Assembly (NCBI GenBank): GCA_903953895.1
Contig: CAJBLH010000249.1
Location: 1 to 53,200, forward strand
DNA from: an uncultured Desulfobacteraceae bacterium
GTDB taxonomy: Bacteria > Desulfobacterota > Desulfobacteria > Desulfobacterales > Desulfatirhabdiaceae
Direction of reading: 5' to 3'
DNA length: 53,200 nucleotides
Position 1 is the stretch's first letter; each line of letters starts with the position of its first letter. A program made the translations under genes and the position numbers. The notes beneath the pieces were generated by a model. That model was not told the DNA's origin. It made no database searches and was given only the letters and a program-made list of their open reading frames with translations. Below are positions 24,978 through 34,400 of the stretch, piece after piece.

Positions 24978-26438
24978 TCAGTGCTTTCCGGCAATCGCCC
25001 TTCCCAGCTCATGAATGTTCGTTTGTTTCGTATCGACATCCATGGTCAGACGTCCGTCGAAAAATACCAGGATGCGATGGGCGATCATCAGAATCTCATC
25101 GAGTTCGGTTGATGAAAAGACAATGCCGGCCTGGCGCAGGCGATGACGCTGCAACTGCTCCCATATCCAATGGGTGGATTCCACATCCAGACCACGGGTG
25201 GGATTTTCAAGAAGCAGCAGACGCGGCGTTTCAGGCAGCAGCGACAGCAGCAGACGCTGCTGGTTGCCTCCGGAAAGGGTTTCCACTGGTGAGTTGGGCG
25301 TTCCCTTGATATGAAACCAGTTGATCTGCTGTTCCGCTTTTTGGAGTGATTCCGACCACTGAAGACCGAACCCCTTTCGGTTATTTTGCAGGGCTATGTG
25401 TTCGGCAATGCTCAGACCCGGAATCAAACCTTCTTCCAGACGGGCTGTCGGCATGAACACCACCCCTTTGTCTTTGAATGCATAATGATTTCTGCCGTCA
25501 ATCCGGATGCCGTTCAACATAATGGCCCCTTGTGTGGGTTTTTTCATGCCTGCGGCCAGTCGGAGAAACTGCTCCTGTCCACTGCCTTCCAGCCCGGCAA
25601 GGCCGACGATCTCGCCTTCCCGAATCTGGGTGCTGCAGTTGCGAAGTCCGCAGCGGCCTCCGATGGTGGAAACCGTATCCATAACCAGAATCGGATATCC
25701 TGGCGGAATCGGTGACAGGAGCGGCGGCAGGGGAGGGGTTCCAAAAATCATTTTTAAAAGGGCTTCCGTGGAAAACGGTCGGGTCATGTTCCCGGATAGC
25801 ATTCCGTGACGAAGGACAGTGACCCGGCTGCACAGGTTTTCGACATCTTCGAGCTTATGAGAGACCAGGATAACGCTTTTTCCTTCGGCGGCAAGGGCTT
25901 TCAGGGCATTGAACAGGACATCTTTTTGAAGGTCGGAAATGCCGGTTGTGGGTTCATCGAGAATCAGCACATCAACGCCTATGGCAAGCAGTCTGATGAG
26001 TTCCAGTTGCTGCCTTTCTCCGATGGTCAGGCTTTTGACCGGAGCATCGGGGTTCAGCGAAAAACCCAACTGTTCCGATAACCGGTTTAACCGGCATTGA
26101 AACGCTTGTTTCCGGATTCGAACAGTTGATGTCTGGCCAAGTATGAAATTGTCGAGAACCGTCAGTGAGGGAAAATCCAGCGGGTCCTGGTATAACATGC
26201 CCAGCCCCAGTTTCATGGCCTGTTCCGGACTGCAGTAATCCGCAGGCTGTCCGTTGATCAGAATCGTTCCCCGGCTTTTTCGGATGATGCCGGCCATGAT
26301 CTTCATCAGGGTGCTTTTGCCGGCTCCGTTTTCTCCTAGAATTCCATGAATGGTACCGGGTTCGATGGTCAGACTGATGCCGTAATTCGCCCTGGATACG
26401 CCATAATATTTATGGATGTCGTGGAGTTCGATGCGCAT
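24978..26438 (-). CDS. BMP-type nucleoside ABC transporter, ATP-binding protein
   Basis: 486 residues from the ATG at 26438. There are two nucleotide-binding domains, as in RbsA/NupO. The first has Walker A GENGAGKST, signature TIGERQQLEL and Walker B VDVLILDEPT. The second has a degenerate P-loop (GLEGSGQEQ), signature LSGGNQQRLLL and LLLLENPTRGLD. The first site therefore keeps the full catalytic set. A longer reading through the G-rich repeat upstream is possible but would add an unsupported N-terminal tail. Confidence 0.88.
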   Translation of the reverse strand: MRIELHDIHKYYGVSRANYGISLTIEPGTIHGILGENGAGKSTLMKIMAGIIRKSRGTILINGQPADYCSPEQAMKLGLGMLYQDPLDFPSLTVLDNFILGQTSTVRIRKQAFQCRLNRLSEQLGFSLNPDAPVKSLTIGERQQLELIRLLAIGVDVLILDEPTTGISDLQKDVLFNALKALAAEGKSVILVSHKLEDVENLCSRVTVLRHGMLSGNMTRPFSTEALLKMIFGTPPLPPLLSPIPPGYPILVMDTVSTIGGRCGLRNCSTQIREGEIVGLAGLEGSGQEQFLRLAAGMKKPTQGAIMLNGIRIDGRNHYAFKDKGVVFMPTARLEEGLIPGLSIAEHIALQNNRKGFGLQWSESLQKAEQQINWFHIKGTPNSPVETLSGGNQQRLLLSLLPETPRLLLLENPTRGLDVESTHWIWEQLQRHRLRQAGIVFSSTELDEILMIAHRILVFFDGRLTMDVDTKQTNIHELGRAIAGKH

Positions 26439-26446
26439 AAAATAAG

Positions 26447-26503
26447 GTGACAGGGGGCAGGTGACAGGGTGCAGGGCTTTACCTGCCACCTGTCCCCTTT
26501 GTT
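26447..26503. repeat. G-rich tandem repeat arranged as an imperfect hairpin
   Basis: GGTGACAGGGGGCAGGTGAC and GGTGCAGGG units are followed by the complementary ACCTGCCACCTGTCCCC, giving a long imperfect stem. It fills the gap between the BMP gene stop and the ATPase start. It belongs to the same family as the copies inside the xanthine dehydrogenase and megasynthase genes. Confidence 0.6.
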
Positions 26504-26504
26504 T

Positions 26505-27689
26505 TTATTTTGTGCTGCTCTGGCCGGTCATGCCTTCAAGCAGTTGTTTCATATACCAGATCTGCTGATCCGTGGCGATTTCACCGGATTTGAGGTAGGT
26601 GGCGCCGTCCTGGTAATTCAGGGGCCCTTTGAACAGGTTGAGTTTTCCGGAACCAATATCTGCGATAAATCCATCCAGAGACTGTTTGGCGGCAGGTGAA
26701 AGCGCCGGGCCTGACTGAAATCCGACAGTGGTGGTGTCTGGATTATTCAGATTCTTCCAGTCCGGTTCCAGCCATATCCATTCGGATTTCCAGTTTCCGG
26801 CCAGGGATGACTTGATGCGTTGGACATATCCCGGCCCCCAGTTGAAATAAGGAATGCCCAGGCAGGCTTCAGATGCGCCTTCACAAGCGCCGATATAGTC
26901 ATATGGAAGCGCCCAGACCTCTTTTCCCTCCTGACGTTTCTGCCGGGCAACAACAATGGCCTCGGTCGTATCAATCCCGGAAACCACCACATCGTGACCG
27001 GTATTGAAAAAGTTTTGAACCACCTGGGTCGGATCGGCTGTCACACCGGGAATATTGAACCAGAAACCTATCCAGGTTACCTGGAACTTCAGATCTTCCG
27101 GTTTTCTCTTCAATACGGTTTCCCAGGCATACTTGGCCCCGAGATAGCAGGAGACGCTTAGCCGCCGGGTTTCTTCATTGATCAACGGACCCAAATAGCC
27201 AATTTTTCCGGTTTTGGATGTCATGGCGGCCGCAAAGCCGGCCATCATCTTTCCATATTCCATTTTTCCAAAAAGATTGGATAGGTTTTTCGGGGCTTTG
27301 CGGGTTAATACATCATCTCCTGAAATATGCAGGAAATGAATCTTCGGATGCAGCAGTGCGGCTTCCCGAATGCCGTCCTTCATGTCATCGGAGTTGGCGA
27401 TGACAAGTTTGGCCCCTTTTTCCACCATGTCATCCACCAGTTGGGGGATCGTCACTCCGGGTCGGTCTGCGGGATTGACCTTGTCGATGTAGATCATTTT
27501 AACGCCTGGAATCATTTTTTCGGCATATTTACCGCCATCATAATGCGCCTGGCTGTATCCCCGGTCATTATAGGGCCCAACCAGCAGCAGCCCGAAAGTA
27601 AAAGGTGTTTCCGCAGAGAGGGCGGTGGCGGATGAGGTAAGGCAGCATAAACAAAGTAGTCCAATCCACAGTCCCAGAGATTTTTTCAT
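26505..27689 (-). CDS. BMP family periplasmic substrate-binding protein
   Basis: The ATG at 27689, with GGAGC upstream, gives 394 residues. A Sec signal (LGLWIGLLCLCCLTSSATALSA) directs it to the periplasm. FTFGLLLVGPYNDRGYSQAHYDG and VTADPTQVVQNFFNTGHDVVVSG are typical of basic membrane protein (BMP/Med) family receptors for purine nucleosides. A true lipobox is not evident. It is the first gene of the transporter-deaminase operon. Confidence 0.87.
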   Translation of the reverse strand: MKKSLGLWIGLLCLCCLTSSATALSAETPFTFGLLLVGPYNDRGYSQAHYDGGKYAEKMIPGVKMIYIDKVNPADRPGVTIPQLVDDMVEKGAKLVIANSDDMKDGIREAALLHPKIHFLHISGDDVLTRKAPKNLSNLFGKMEYGKMMAGFAAAMTSKTGKIGYLGPLINEETRRLSVSCYLGAKYAWETVLKRKPEDLKFQVTWIGFWFNIPGVTADPTQVVQNFFNTGHDVVVSGIDTTEAIVVARQKRQEGKEVWALPYDYIGACEGASEACLGIPYFNWGPGYVQRIKSSLAGNWKSEWIWLEPDWKNLNNPDTTTVGFQSGPALSPAAKQSLDGFIADIGSGKLNLFKGPLNYQDGATYLKSGEIATDQQIWYMKQLLEGMTGQSSTK

Positions 27690-27720
27690 AATTGCTCCAT
27701 TATTGGATGAAAATCGAACA

Positions 27721-29415
27721 TCACCGAAGATTCTTTTCTGCCCATTCGGCCAGATATTCCCGGTGGATTTTGGCATTGTGCCGAATATCCACGGGGAAAT
27801 CCGGATGAAACAGAAAGGTATCGATATCTTTGATCAACAGGTTTTTGGCTGCCATATTCAAAAGCTCTCGTTTCAGCTCATTTTCGTAGGATGCACCTTC
27901 CTCACGGGTCTGAACGATGATGACGGGTTTTTGTTTGGGCGCTTTTCCGACGCCCACCAGGGCGCTTCGCAGCACATCGGGATGGTTGTTGAAAATGGCT
28001 TCGCAGGGAATGGTGTAAAGTGTTCCCGAAGGGGTCTGAACCCGATGGCTTTTTCTGCCGCAGAACCAGATCCGTCCTTTGGTGTCGGCCCATGCTAGAT
28101 CCCCCATCCGGTGCCAGAACTCTTTGCCGTCGCGAATTTTGGCCAGGCTGTCCGCTTCATGGTTTTCAAAATAACTCTGGGTGACCAGATCGCCTTTTAC
28201 CACGATTTCACCGATCTCCGCGGGCGGCAGGACAAGTTCATCGCTCCATCGGGCGATGGGTGTGTCCGTGATTTTGATGATGCGGACTTGCAGATCGTCA
28301 ATAGGCCGGCCCACACAGATGCCATAGCCTTTTTCGCTGAGGTTCCGGGTTTCAGAGAGGATTTCCCGACTGGAAATGGACAGAATCGGTACAGCTTCGG
28401 TGGCTCCGTATGGGGTATGAATTTCGGCATTATCACAGAGCAGGTGGCTGAACTGCTCGATATTTGCCGGAGATACAGGAGCGCCGGCAGAGACCACCCG
28501 CTTCAGGGAAGGCAGCTTGATTTCAGATTGTTTGCCGAAACTTCCCACCCGGTCCAGCAGCGCCGGGGAGGCAAACATATTGGTAACGCCCTGATTGATG
28601 ATGGCTTCGATGATTTGTTCCGGATCCACCTTGGCGGGTTGCGTGGGGTCCATATCCGGAATGATGGCGGTCATGCCGAGTGCAGGATCGAACAGTGCAA
28701 AGAGGGGAAATGTCGGCAGGTCGATTTCATCGCCGGATATTTGAAAATGAGACTGAATGTGGCGGATCTGAGCATCGAAATTTCCGTGTGTATAAACGGC
28801 GCCTTTGGCGGGGCCGGTGCTGCCGGTGGTAAACAAAATGGCGGCGGTTTCATCTTTGTGTGTGGCCACTATGGGAAAAGGTTGCCACGGGGTCAGCCGG
28901 AGGTTTTTCAGGGAGTGCCCTCCCCAGAACCAGCGGGAGCCCACGGTAATACATGTTTTGACGCTTCTGAAACTGCCCGGATGCAGCATTCTGAAAGCAT
29001 GGGCTTTGGAGATGCCGATAAAGGCTTCGGCTTTGCTGACTTTCAGGCAGGAAAGCATTCGCGGGATTCCCATGCCCGGGTCCACAACAACCGGGATGGC
29101 GCCGGTTTTGAACAGGGCGAATGTCAGGGTGAAAAAATTAAGACTTGGCGGAACCATCAGCACCGTGCGGGTTCCCCGTGTAATGCCGATGGAATCTAGA
29201 CCATGCGCCAGGCAGTCGGATTCCATATCCAATTGTCTGAATGTCAATTGCGAATAGGCGACTCTTCCATCCTCATCCCTTCCGGAAGGAGATACCACAG
29301 CACGTTTATATGGCTGTATTTTCGCCATCTGGGTCAGATGGAAAGCGATGTTCATCATTTTGGAATCAGATTGGGGCTGAATTGATTGTATCATCCTGGA
29401 GACCGTTATGCTCAC
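27721..29415 (-). CDS. oleC: OleC: beta-lactone synthetase (AMP-dependent ligase family)
   Basis: 564 residues. AILFTTGSTGPAKGAVYTHG is the P-loop-like A3 motif, TPYGATEA is A5 and WHRMGDLAWAD with GRIWFCGRKSHRV are A7/A8. FPVDIRHNAKIHREYLAEW at the C terminus is typical of OleC rather than of acyl-CoA ligases. OleC cyclises 2-alkyl-3-hydroxy acids to beta-lactones with ATP. The gene is last in a minus-strand run behind oleA and oleB. Possible starts are GTG 29415, ATG 29394 or ATG 29358; none has a strong ribosome-binding site. Confidence 0.88.
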   Translation of the reverse strand: MSITVSRMIQSIQPQSDSKMMNIAFHLTQMAKIQPYKRAVVSPSGRDEDGRVAYSQLTFRQLDMESDCLAHGLDSIGITRGTRTVLMVPPSLNFFTLTFALFKTGAIPVVVDPGMGIPRMLSCLKVSKAEAFIGISKAHAFRMLHPGSFRSVKTCITVGSRWFWGGHSLKNLRLTPWQPFPIVATHKDETAAILFTTGSTGPAKGAVYTHGNFDAQIRHIQSHFQISGDEIDLPTFPLFALFDPALGMTAIIPDMDPTQPAKVDPEQIIEAIINQGVTNMFASPALLDRVGSFGKQSEIKLPSLKRVVSAGAPVSPANIEQFSHLLCDNAEIHTPYGATEAVPILSISSREILSETRNLSEKGYGICVGRPIDDLQVRIIKITDTPIARWSDELVLPPAEIGEIVVKGDLVTQSYFENHEADSLAKIRDGKEFWHRMGDLAWADTKGRIWFCGRKSHRVQTPSGTLYTIPCEAIFNNHPDVLRSALVGVGKAPKQKPVIIVQTREEGASYENELKRELLNMAAKNLLIKDIDTFLFHPDFPVDIRHNAKIHREYLAEWAEKNLR

Positions 29416-29473
29416 GATGTATTTTTACGGCAAAGGTAACCGGCGATCTTCAATGGTTATCCCTGATAAGTGA

Positions 29474-30409
29474 TTAAAGGTTCGGAAGGTTACAACATGA
29501 TACCGGACTTTTCAAGAAGTTTAAAATTTCAACAAATGTTCTTTCCGGCTCATCCTCCAGGAGGTAATGGCCTGCATCCGGGAATCGGTGAATCCGGGCT
29601 TGGGGAAACCGTCGTTGCCATTCCAGCAAATAATCCGAATCAAAAACAAAATCGTGCATGCCCCACAGAATCAGCATCGGAATGGGTGACAACCGGTGAA
29701 GATGACGGTCTATCCATTGGAGCAGCGGATAGCTTGGATCGGATGGAACCATCGGAATATCATCCACGAATTTAAATGTGGCCAGCCGGTTGTTCCAGGA
29801 ATTGTAGGGCGCACAAAGCCCTTTTTTGATGTGACGGCCAAGCGCCTTTCGCGGCGCCATGACAAGGGCTGCACGGCAGAATAGATTTCCGCCCAAAACA
29901 GCGATTCTGGCAAGTGGTGCAAACCGTTTGAGTACCCGAAGTCTGAAGGGAAGTTTTTTGCCTTTCGGCGGAGAAAATGCAGCCGTATTCATCAGGATGA
30001 TCCGTGAGATGCGGCCCGGATGGCGCAGGGCGTAGCCGATGCCGATCGCACCCCCCCAGTCGTGAAGGATCAGGGTGATGGGCTTATCCAGCGCCAGATT
30101 ATCGAGCAGCCGTTCCAGATCATGAATCCGGCTCGACAGCCGGAAGTCATATTGTTCTTCATCCGGTTTGTCCGACAGCCCGCAGCCCATATGATCGACG
30201 ATGATGGTTCGGTAATCTGCGGAAAGCCGCCGGACGAGATTTCGAAAATAAAATGACCAGGTGGGATTTCCGTGGACCATGACGATCGGATCTCCCTGGC
30301 CTTCATCGAGGTAGTGATAGCGAAGTCCGTTGATGATCAGAAAATGGGATGCAAACGGATACAGATGGTGCAGTCCGCTCATGTCGATGGCGTGTGTTGA
30401 AATCGTCAT
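29474..30409 (-). CDS. oleB: OleB: beta-lactone decarboxylase (haloalkane-dehalogenase-like)
   Basis: 311 residues of the alpha/beta-hydrolase fold. The oxyanion region is HGNPTW (46-51), the nucleophile Asp117 lies in HDWGG and the catalytic His281 in DAGHY. This haloalkane-dehalogenase-like set is the one used by OleB to open the lactone and release CO2 to give a cis-alkene. AAGGACG precedes the ATG, and only 7 bases separate it from the oleA stop, so the two are co-translated. A true haloalkane dehalogenase is unlikely given the neighbours. Confidence 0.87.
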   Translation of the reverse strand: MTISTHAIDMSGLHHLYPFASHFLIINGLRYHYLDEGQGDPIVMVHGNPTWSFYFRNLVRRLSADYRTIIVDHMGCGLSDKPDEEQYDFRLSSRIHDLERLLDNLALDKPITLILHDWGGAIGIGYALRHPGRISRIILMNTAAFSPPKGKKLPFRLRVLKRFAPLARIAVLGGNLFCRAALVMAPRKALGRHIKKGLCAPYNSWNNRLATFKFVDDIPMVPSDPSYPLLQWIDRHLHRLSPIPMLILWGMHDFVFDSDYLLEWQRRFPQARIHRFPDAGHYLLEDEPERTFVEILNFLKSPVSCCNLPNL

Positions 30410-30416
30410 ATCGTCC

Positions 30417-31457
30417 TTACCATTCCAGACCCAGCATCATGCAGTTCAATCCACTGCCAATGCCAAAAAATCCGACCAGATCAGCTTTTTCCAGAAATCC
30501 CCGCTCCGATGCAATGGCAGCGGTGATGGGAAGGGAAGCAGTTCCGATATTGCCAAGAAACGGATAGGTGACAAAATCTTTGTCTTTGGAAATCCTCAGG
30601 GCATCCAGAATGGTTTTCTGGTGGGTGGCGCCTACCTGGTGGCAGATGATTTTATCGGGTTTGTCGGTCGTCCACTGCATCTCTTCGCGGAACATGCGAT
30701 AGGTCTCAACACCCAGCGTTACGCCGTGCTGAAGCACACCGATGGAATCGGTTTCCATGATCTGGGGCATGGTGGCCGGAATGCCGGTATCCGGTCCCCA
30801 GCGGCAGAGATCGTGATGCTGGGCCGCGTTTCGAATGGTTCCGCCCAGGAGCCGGTGCCCCTGACTCGAAAGGGATTCATGGCTTAAAATGACGGCGATG
30901 GCACCCGACCCGCCGGTCAGGGTAGCCACGGTTTTTCGAAAAATGTCCATATCCCGGGTTTCCAGCATACGCTGAATGCTCAAGTCCATGATCTGCCGGC
31001 TGGATTCACACGACACCACCATGCCTGCCTGAATCTGACCCAGTTCAATGGCGCTGGCGATCAGAATTATCCCGTTCAGGACACCGAGGCAGGCATTGGA
31101 AACATCATGGATCAGAGTCTCGGGTCCCAGCCCCAGCGCATGACAGACAGCGCAGGCGGTGGCCGGTTCAAGCTGATCCCGGCAGACGCCGCCGTAAACC
31201 AACATACCGATCTGGTCCGGGGAAAGATTTGATGACTGAAGCGCTTTTTTGCCGGCCAGGGCAGCGCCTTCATACATGGGAAACCCCGGATCCCAATATC
31301 GGCGTTCGCGAATGCCGGTAATCATTTCAAGCTGGCCTTTTTGGAAATGAAGAGCCTGGTAAAGCGGTTCCAGTCGCTTTTCGATATCATCAGAGGACAG
31401 GACATTCGGGGCCAGCTCATAGCCCATGCTGTCCAGATAAACCGTATTGAATTTCAT
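30417..31457 (-). CDS. oleA: OleA: head-to-head acyl-CoA/acyl-ACP condensing thiolase
   Basis: 346 residues of the KAS III/thiolase family. Cys123 (VSNACLGV) is the nucleophile. Glu97 (QLEPATA) matches the second-chain Glu that deprotonates the donor in OleA. His273 (CHQVGATHQ) and Asn303 (GNIGTAS) complete the site. OleA condenses two fatty acyl chains head to head to a 2-alkyl-3-keto acid. The gene begins 34 bases after the stop of the PUFA-synthase-like gene, suggesting that long unsaturated chains made by that enzyme are its substrates. Confidence 0.88.
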   Translation of the reverse strand: MKFNTVYLDSMGYELAPNVLSSDDIEKRLEPLYQALHFQKGQLEMITGIRERRYWDPGFPMYEGAALAGKKALQSSNLSPDQIGMLVYGGVCRDQLEPATACAVCHALGLGPETLIHDVSNACLGVLNGIILIASAIELGQIQAGMVVSCESSRQIMDLSIQRMLETRDMDIFRKTVATLTGGSGAIAVILSHESLSSQGHRLLGGTIRNAAQHHDLCRWGPDTGIPATMPQIMETDSIGVLQHGVTLGVETYRMFREEMQWTTDKPDKIICHQVGATHQKTILDALRISKDKDFVTYPFLGNIGTASLPITAAIASERGFLEKADLVGFFGIGSGLNCMMLGLEW

Positions 31458-31491
31458 AAATCTACCATGAACTCCCTGTGAAAAAAATGAT

Positions 31492-34400
31492 TCACGATAC
31501 AGACACCAGCCGGATGCCGAATTGTTTCATTTCATAAATCGTCAAACCATCTACGTAGAGAAACCCGTTTGCAATGATCATGGGAAGTGGTGCTTCTTCG
31601 ATTCGGGTGACGATTGCTTCCACCTTTACCTGTTTGTTTCCGGGGATAACCTGACCCCGGTAGATCCAGGTATGCTGAACTCCGGTAACCAGCGAAAATC
31701 GGCAGCGTGAAGCCAGATGGGGCCATTTGTCAATGGCGATGAACTTCAGAAGCTGGATGAACGCTTCAATTCCCAGAGAGCCGGGCCAGACCGGGTCATG
31801 ATAGAAATGGGCTTTGAAAAACCATTCCGATGGATCGACTTTTTTGGAACCCTGGATAAATCCCAGACCCGACGGGCCGCCTGCCGGGTCATACAGATCG
31901 ATGGAATCCACCATGCGAATGGCCCGGCCGGGCATGGCCAATGGCCCAATCGATGGCGGACAAAAGGCGCCTGGTTCCGGAAAGAATGGAGGTACATCCT
32001 CGAGAGGATGCGGTTGCCGGGCAGCACCCTGATCTTGGACCGGCTGATACCCTCTGTCATCTGTTTGGGCCAGGCCTTTTTGCTGGGCCAGGGCCGATTC
32101 CGTAAAAAAGCCGAATGTGGTCTCTCCCGCATAGATCACGCCACCGGCAGAAGCCACAGAAAAATCAAAAGATTCGATGATCATGTCAGCGGCGGAAGAT
32201 ACCTGGGTCAACCGGCATTTCATGGTCAGAACGCCAGCATCTGGAAACGAATCCTGAGAGATTCTGCCGCTACCGCCTAAATTTCGAAAGCGCAGATCCT
32301 TTGGGCTGGTAAGCGCCGAACCGGCATAAGCGGCCAACCAGCCGCAAGGCTGAAGTGCGATTTCCAGAAGTACGGCATAGGGCATGACGCCGGACCGGTC
32401 TGCCGAAAAATACCAGTCTGAAGGCGATACCGTGTATTCCGCTGTGATCCAGCCGCCTGGTTTCAGCACAAAGGCCGGCGGTTCCGTTCTGATGATGCGA
32501 TCGACAAACAAAAATGGCGGCCCGGGCAGCCGCGCCAGAAATCTGTCTTTGTCAAAATCCCGGAATGTCTCGCCGAAGGCATCTGACGGCTTGCCGACAG
32601 CCAGGGCCAGTATCTGTTCCCGGTCATAACGGCAGTTTTTGCGGTCGGGATGAGAGTCAGGCGGGTACACCCTGCCCCCTTTTTCCCAGAAAGGTTCGAT
32701 TTCTCCGCGGGTGACGCCGGTCATTTTAAGAGAAATATCCCGGAACATGACAATGTGCTGGCCGTCTGCAAACATGTGGGCATCGGCGATGACATAAGGT
32801 TCGGGGGTATAACCGAGTTCTCGGATTTCGACCTGGTACACCACATGACGGGTTTGGGGTGTCACCGGTCCCCGGCATTTCAGGATGCTTTTTACGCCGG
32901 CCACCGGTTCATAGCAAACACCGGGCTTGTCCGTCACCCAGCCCATGCGCTGAATGAACACGCGAAGGGTGTGGGCGCAGCATTCATACATCAGGGTTCC
33001 CGGCATGACCGGATCATCCATGAAGTGACAGGTTAAAAACCAGTCATCCGGATGGATGTCGGCCTGAGCCTGAATCATTCCAAGGCCATAACGTCCGCCG
33101 ACCGGGTCCAGGGTCAGCACCCGGTCGATCAGGCGCATCCTGCCGCCGGGAAGCCGAAGCGATTCTGAAAGCGTCATGTCGGCAAAATGCGTATCAAAAC
33201 AGGCGGCAAGATTGCCGGATCTCAAGGCGTTCACCTGAGTGTCCGAAAACGTTTCCACTGATCGGGGCGCCAGTTGTTTCCAGTCGGAAGGAATTTTTCC
33301 GGGTGCTGGTTGAAGTTCCGGCTCCGTGAGAATGATGCCGCCGGAATTGCGGACTTCCGTGTCGGTGAAGAATCCGGCACATCCATTTTCCATGGTGATC
33401 AACAGTTCGTTTCCAATAAAACCCTGGAAATGAAAAAAGAAAAGCCAGGTTTCCCCCTGACGGACGAATCGCTCGATCTCGATTTCGTACCGGATGACAT
33501 CTCCCGGTGACGGCAGTCCACGATGGAACTGAACCGCAGCATCCAGCAGGCGATAAGTGCGGAGTCCCTTGACTTGGAGATCGATACCCAGATAGGCGCA
33601 TAGAAACAGATCCGCCTGACCTGCTTCAACCGAGATGCACACGGGGGCATGGTTGCCATCCAGATACCAGGCCCCGGGAACGACGTCATGTTCGGTCACG
33701 ACACGCCCGGGGCCGAGAGAACCTTTTTGGCCGTCTACGCTCAGGATGCGGTCCACGAGCATCAGGGGCTCATCGGGAAGTCGGACTCTGGCTGGATACG
33801 TATCGACATCGGCGAACTCCGGCCCCAGGACTTTTGCCGCCGAACCGATGGCAAATTCCATGCAGAGGGAACGGGGATAGGAGACGGGCAGGGGGCAGGG
33901 GGCAAAATCGCTGCTGCCTGCAAGGTGCATACGGGCAAGAGGCCGGTCGCCCATACCGATTTCCGGGTGTACCATCTGGTGCTGGAGCAGCTTGGTTTGC
34001 AGAGCAAAACCATCGGCATAATCCCGGCTCAATGCATTAGAAAAATTCAGAAATGCCGTGTGGGCATCGGCGGTGGCGGAGGCATTTCGGATGACGGCAT
34101 CCACGATATCCGAGGGATACAAAACCGGGGCCGCCAGGGTGAGGGGGGCGGGTGTCTGAAAGACCGGATGGCTGCTATGCTCAGTGCCTGTGGATTCGCG
34201 GGCGAATCTGTCGGATGCGGACAGAGCAGTCGGCTGTATATCGGGCGCCTGCGGAAATTTGGGGTGGAAAGGGTTGCCTCCGGCCTTAAGGATCAGTTGA
34301 CGGCCGGTGGTTGGGGCGGTTTCCGGATAAGAATGTTCACCGTAAAGGGGTTCCAGATTCATGATAATCCGTTCTGTGGCCAGTGTTCCCAGAAGCTTCA

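Noticed and set aside
26447-26503. CRISPR-like repeats
   Set aside because: The units are degenerate, short and without equal-length unique spacers; they belong to the G-rich repeat family.
29474-30409. Haloalkane dehalogenase
   Set aside because: The residues fit this fold, but the tight linkage with oleA and oleC makes OleB far more likely.
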